A DNA stretch of 25,168 bases from CAZOWW01 sp964583765 (GTDB lineage: Bacteria; Actinomycetota; Actinomycetes; Actinomycetales; Kineosporiaceae). The translations under genes and the position numbers were made by a program. The stretch lies in contig CAZOWW010000088.1 in NCBI GenBank assembly GCA_964583765.1, positions 1-25,168 on the forward strand, given 5' to 3'. Positions 22,357 through 25,168 of this stretch are shown here, one piece after another. How positions within the stretch are numbered: position 1 is the stretch's first letter; every line of letters begins with the position of its first letter. The notes below the pieces were generated by a model. The model saw only the letters and a program-made list of their open reading frames with translations. It was not told the DNA's origin and made no database searches.

Positions 22357-23067
22357 GTCGTCAGCTCCTCCATCAGCAGGTCCCAGTCACGGTGGAAGCG
22401 AGCCAGCCCGAACCGGCTCAGGGCGTGTTCCCGGGCAGCCCTCCCCTGGGCCCGGGCGAGGTCCGGTTCGTGCATCAGGCGGGTGGCCGCTTCCCGCAGG
22501 GCCGCCACGTCGCAGGTGACGGTCCCGGCATGCGGGGGAACCGACTCCGGCGCTGCGGTGGCCGCCACCACGAGTACGGGCATCCCCAGGGTCATCGCCT
22601 CGATGAGGCTCAGCCCGAGGCTCGTCCAGCGGTCCCGGGTCGGGGATCCCGTGCTCGATGACCCGGACCGGAAGGCTGCCGGAGTCCCACACGGCCGCGT
22701 TGAAGTGCGTGACGTGCACCATGGTCAGCCCGGGGAAGTCGGCCAGCGGATGCCGCCAGCCGGCGACGTCCCACCGCGGGGTGTTGTGCTCCACGTAGAC
22801 GGCCGGAAGATCCTCCCCGGGACGCCGCCCGCTCCACAGTCGCGTCAGGTTCAGCTCCGCAGGCCGCTGGAGCACCACGAGATCGATCGGCTCGTCCCGC
22901 AACTGGGCCGGGATCACCTCGCGCACGGTCTCGGGCCAGGGGTACGTCTCCGCCCGTCCCCGCCCGTACGGGCCACGGTCCGCGACCACCGGCACCAGGT
23001 ACTCGTGGGCCCCCTGCGCGAACGACCTCATCCAGGACCCGTGCACATGCCAGACGAGGACCCTCAC
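22353..23067 (-). pseudogene. Glycosyltransferase gene with large internal deletion and frameshift
   Basis: The GTG start with GGGAGG upstream gives VRVLVWHVHGSWMRSFAQGA and a good N-terminal domain to VRVIEHGIPDPG (about 22650). The frame then changes at once and RWTSLGLSLIEAMTLGMP, the donor-binding motif of the C-terminal domain, follows, with a normal end MEELTT at 22353. Relatives have roughly 130-150 residues between these points. One deletion near 22635-22650 thus removed the domain boundary and shifted the frame. The stop overlaps the next start (GTGA), showing that the operon was once continuous. Confidence 0.85.
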
Positions 23068-23118
23068 GTCCGTGCCTCCCCGGGGATGCGAGGGACGCCC
23101 CCCGTCTTTCGAGCCACC

Positions 23119-23172
23119 GCGTTCATCCGGTCCACGCCGTTCACCTGGTCGACCGCGTTCACCCGGTCCACC
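23119..23172. repeat. 18-bp tandem repeat upstream of the glycosyltransferase operon
   Basis: Three units of GCGTTCACCCGGTCCACC type are followed by a degenerate fourth. They lie in the predicted leader of the operon, 50 bases before its first start codon. Confidence 0.75.
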
Positions 23173-23197
23173 TCGCCGACCTGTCCACGTCGCCAGA

Positions 23198-23218
23198 GGT
23201 GTTCGGGCCACGAACACC
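23198..23218 (-). other. Small hairpin or operator-like palindrome
   Basis: GGTGTTCG and CGAACACC form a perfect 8-bp inverted repeat around GGCCA, between the predicted promoter at 23361-23384 and the first glycosyltransferase start. Confidence 0.4.
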
Positions 23219-23360
23219 CCTGGGAAGGTGAACGGTCCGACGAGTCCGTGCAGGCCCCGGAGGTGCCGTCCTTTCCTGGACGCCGAATCCCACTCACCGC
23301 TCCCCACCTCTCGATCAGCCAGGTCCGGTCGATCCGGGTGATCAGGCCGGCGAGAAGCGG

Positions 23361-23384
23361 TTACCCGCGGGCATCACTCGAAAC
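23361..23384 (-). promoter_or_regulatory. Candidate SigB/SigF-type promoter ahead of the glycosyltransferase operon
   Basis: The minus strand reads GTTT-N14-GGGTAA. The predicted leader to 23067 is about 290 bases, unusually long. It would carry the hairpin and the 18-bp repeat. Confidence 0.4.
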
Positions 23385-23721
23385 ACGCCGATGTGTCGCT
23401 ACCCGGCGTTGCCCCGGGTCTGCGACAACCGGGACTCCTCCCCCGGAACGCTCCTGACCAGGCCCTCAACCGGCCTCCGCGGCGAGGTCCGGGGAGGATC
23501 CGCCGCTCGGCCATCCACGATCCGTCCCCTCACCACCCCGGGACCGGGCCTGCGGTGTAACGCTCCGTAGCGCCCTGCGCCGAGGGATGCCACAGCTCAC
23601 CGAGGTGGGCGAGGAGTACCAGGGCCGTCCAGGAGCGCCGACTTCGGGCGGTGGGACCAGCGGCGAGGAGCGTGCCTGTCACCGGCTGCCGTGCGGTAGA
23701 CGGGGATCAGGGACGTGGAGT
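23385..23721. other. Spacer with no recognised gene
   Basis: Open frames here (for example minus 23399-23593) are short and Arg/Pro/Gly-rich, with no ribosome-binding site or recognisable motif. I see no RNA gene or repeat. Confidence 0.4.
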
Positions 23722-24021
23722 TCAGGGACGTGGGAGGGGCCGACAGGGACGCAGCGCCACCGCCACGACATCACCCTCGTCCAGGCCCTCCGCGCTTCTC
23801 ACGGAAACCTTGAGCGGAACCAGGTAGCGGCCGTCCTTGGGGAAGAGCGCCGTCCTGAACTCGGTGTCCCCGATGACGACGTGCACCGGGACCTGACCCC
23901 AGTAGATCAGCGCTCTCGCCGCCTCCTTGAGGTCGGCGCTGTCGGACTCGGACATGGCGACGAAGTAGTACGGCGCGGGTCCGCGCCACTGCACGACCTC
24001 ACCCTCGAACTCCCACTCCAC
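23722..24021 (-). CDS. DUF1905 domain-containing protein
   Basis: This 99-residue protein is essentially one DUF1905 domain: it opens VEWEFEGEVVQWRGPAPYYF, continues with VHVVIGDTEFRTALFPKDGR and YLVPLKVSVR, and ends at GLDEGDVVAVALRP. The domain is a small beta-barrel of unknown function, found alone or joined to a YdeI/OmpD-like domain; here it stands alone. I chose the GTG at 24021 because the family begins here; it lacks a clear ribosome-binding site. Longer readings upstream run antisense to the phosphotransferase gene. It is divergent from that gene, with about 155 bases between the starts. Confidence 0.82.
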   Translation of the reverse strand: MEWEFEGEVVQWRGPAPYYFVAMSESDSADLKEAARALIYWGQVPVHVVIGDTEFRTALFPKDGRYLVPLKVSVRSAEGLDEGDVVAVALRPCRPLPRP

Positions 24022-24177
24022 GGTGACCGATTGAACCAGCCGGCCGCGACGGGCGCCTGCGCTCGATCTGCAGGATCCCCCTGCGCCTGCAGGTGGCGTC
24101 AGGAGCGCTCCGGCGTGCCGATGAAGCGCCAGGCGCAGGGCCGTGTCCTGTCGTGGCTGCCCCCTACCCTCCCATCC

Positions 24178-25168
24178 ATGGTCATCGGCGTCCCCGAGCA
24201 CGTGCTTCGATCCGCCACGCGGCAATTCGACCTTGATCCGCAGCAGCTCCAGCCCTTGAGGCCCAGTGGCGCACCCGACGGGGTCGTCTACCCCTGCCGA
24301 CGAGGGGGCCGGGACTGCTTCCTCAAGATCAAACAGCTGAAGGGCGACCTTCGCGGCGAGCAAGAACGGGCTCGCTTCGTGACCTACCTCCGCGAACACG
24401 GAATGCGAGTCCCGGAGTCAGTGCCCTCCGTCGCCGGTCGCCACCTGGAACTGCTGCCTGGCGGTGGGACCAGTTATCTGAGCACCCTCACCGTCAAGGT
24501 CCCCGGTCGGCACCTGCAGTTACCCGGTGACTGGACGGAGGACATGATCTACACCTGGGGATCCACGATGGGACGAATGCACGAACTGGCCAGCCGGCAT
24601 GATCCCGGGCCACACATGCCGACCTGGGAGAAGGAGATCGACGAGTTCCGGGCATCATGTCGAGACGAGCAGATCGCCCCCTTGTGGGAGCAGTTCGCGG
24701 CCGCGTTCGCGGAGTTGCCCCGGGACTCGACGGAGTTCGGCGTCATCCACAATGACCAGCACCTCGGCAACCTGCTGCTGGCCCACACCGGCCCGGTCAC
24801 GAACGAGGGCGGCACGGCTCTGGCCGTGATTGATTTCGACGTCTGCAGCCTGCACTGGTTCGTCGCCGACCTGGCCATCGCGCTCGTGCACCCGATCCGG
24901 CAGATGCGCCAGACCGACCCCCAAGGAATTCAGCCATTCATCGACACCTATCTGGCCGGCTACACCGCGCACTTCCCACTGCGGCCCGAGTGGGCCGCTC
25001 GATTACCGATCTTCATGCGCTACCGGATGACCCTGCTCGTGCTGGCCCTCTGCCGGGAGATGGGGTATCCGGCACAACTGCCCCCATGGCTGACCGAGAT
25101 CCGCGACTGGGTGCTGTCAGACATCCCATGCCGAAGCTTGTCAAGCGGCAGTCAGTTGATCTTCTTGG
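24178..25168 (+). CDS. Phosphotransferase (APH/choline kinase-like fold), 3' end cut by the window
   Basis: At least 330 codons are open to the last base. Landmarks are an N-lobe with DGVVYPCRRGGRDCFLKIK (Lys in the ATP-binding strand), the catalytic-loop Brenner motif VIHNDQHLGNLLL (about 190-202) and the metal-binding AVIDFDVCSLHW about 20 residues later. This is the aminoglycoside phosphotransferase/homoserine kinase II/SrkA fold; the substrate cannot be told. The ATG has no Shine-Dalgarno sequence. TACCCT just upstream could be a -10 giving a nearly leaderless message. Third positions hold more A and T (GAA, CAA, GGA, CGA, TTG) than in neighbouring genes, a hint of later acquisition. Confidence 0.85.
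   Translation, partial: MVIGVPEHVLRSATRQFDLDPQQLQPLRPSGAPDGVVYPCRRGGRDCFLKIKQLKGDLRGEQERARFVTYLREHGMRVPESVPSVAGRHLELLPGGGTSYLSTLTVKVPGRHLQLPGDWTEDMIYTWGSTMGRMHELASRHDPGPHMPTWEKEIDEFRASCRDEQIAPLWEQFAAAFAELPRDSTEFGVIHNDQHLGNLLLAHTGPVTNEGGTALAVIDFDVCSLHWFVADLAIALVHPIRQMRQTDPQGIQPFIDTYLAGYTAHFPLRPEWAARLPIFMRYRMTLLVLALCREMGYPAQLPPWLTEIRDWVLSDIPCRSLSSGSQLIFL

Noticed and set aside
23399..23593. Minus-strand ORF of 64 residues as a small gene
   Set aside because: Arg/Pro/Gly-rich composition, no ribosome-binding site and no recognisable motif; typical of chance frames in GC-rich DNA.

Overview
The window is very GC-rich and most genes take G or C at the third codon position. GTG starts are common, starts often overlap the preceding stop (GTGA, ATGA), and the protein families are typical of high-GC Actinomycetota: a SpoIIE/RsbU-type phosphatase with a fused HATPase, pyruvate:quinone oxidoreductase, YihY, ChaB and hemerythrin. 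I read it as chromosomal sequence of a free-living, stress-tolerant actinobacterium. I cannot fix the genus.

Layout. 1-5.2 kb (minus): a membrane-anchored GAF/PP2C/HATPase switch protein, a GlsB/YeaQ-type small membrane protein and a full-length transketolase. 5.6-6.6 kb (plus): a DUF2975 membrane protein and an XRE regulator behind a promoter embedded in a 25-bp perfect inverted repeat; the regulator gene runs into a catalase remnant. 6.9-13.3 kb (minus): a CrtI-like FAD oxidoreductase, a 973-residue FAD/4Fe-4S D-lactate/glycolate-type dehydrogenase and a PoxB-type pyruvate oxidase. The last two are 5 bases apart and could convert D-lactate to pyruvate to acetate with electrons passed to quinone. 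13.5-19.4 kb: an SDR, YihY, ChaB, hemerythrin and several small unknown genes, mixed with fragments of an enolase-superfamily enzyme and a GH15 glucanase. 19.5-23.1 kb (minus): a decayed sugar-transfer operon. It holds a glycosyltransferase with an internal deletion and frameshift, a glycosyltransferase missing most of its N-terminal domain, an apparently intact GmhA-like isomerase and a broken GT9 heptosyltransferase. 23.7 kb to the end: a DUF1905 protein and a phosphotransferase cut by the window edge.

Three themes recur. (1) Nearly every intergenic GTTT tetramer is followed 14-16 bases later by GGGTA or GGGCA, upstream of glsB-like, transketolase, poxB, SDR, hemerythrin and the 216-residue unknown gene. 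This looks like a SigB/SigF-type general-stress regulon, and the first gene encodes the kind of phosphatase/kinase that controls such sigma factors. (2) At least five gene remnants plus one domain-deleted gene lie among intact genes, so the region has suffered many deletions. (3) At least eight spacers carry unrelated, degenerate, short tandem duplications (15-24 bp units), one of which duplicates a ribosome-binding site.
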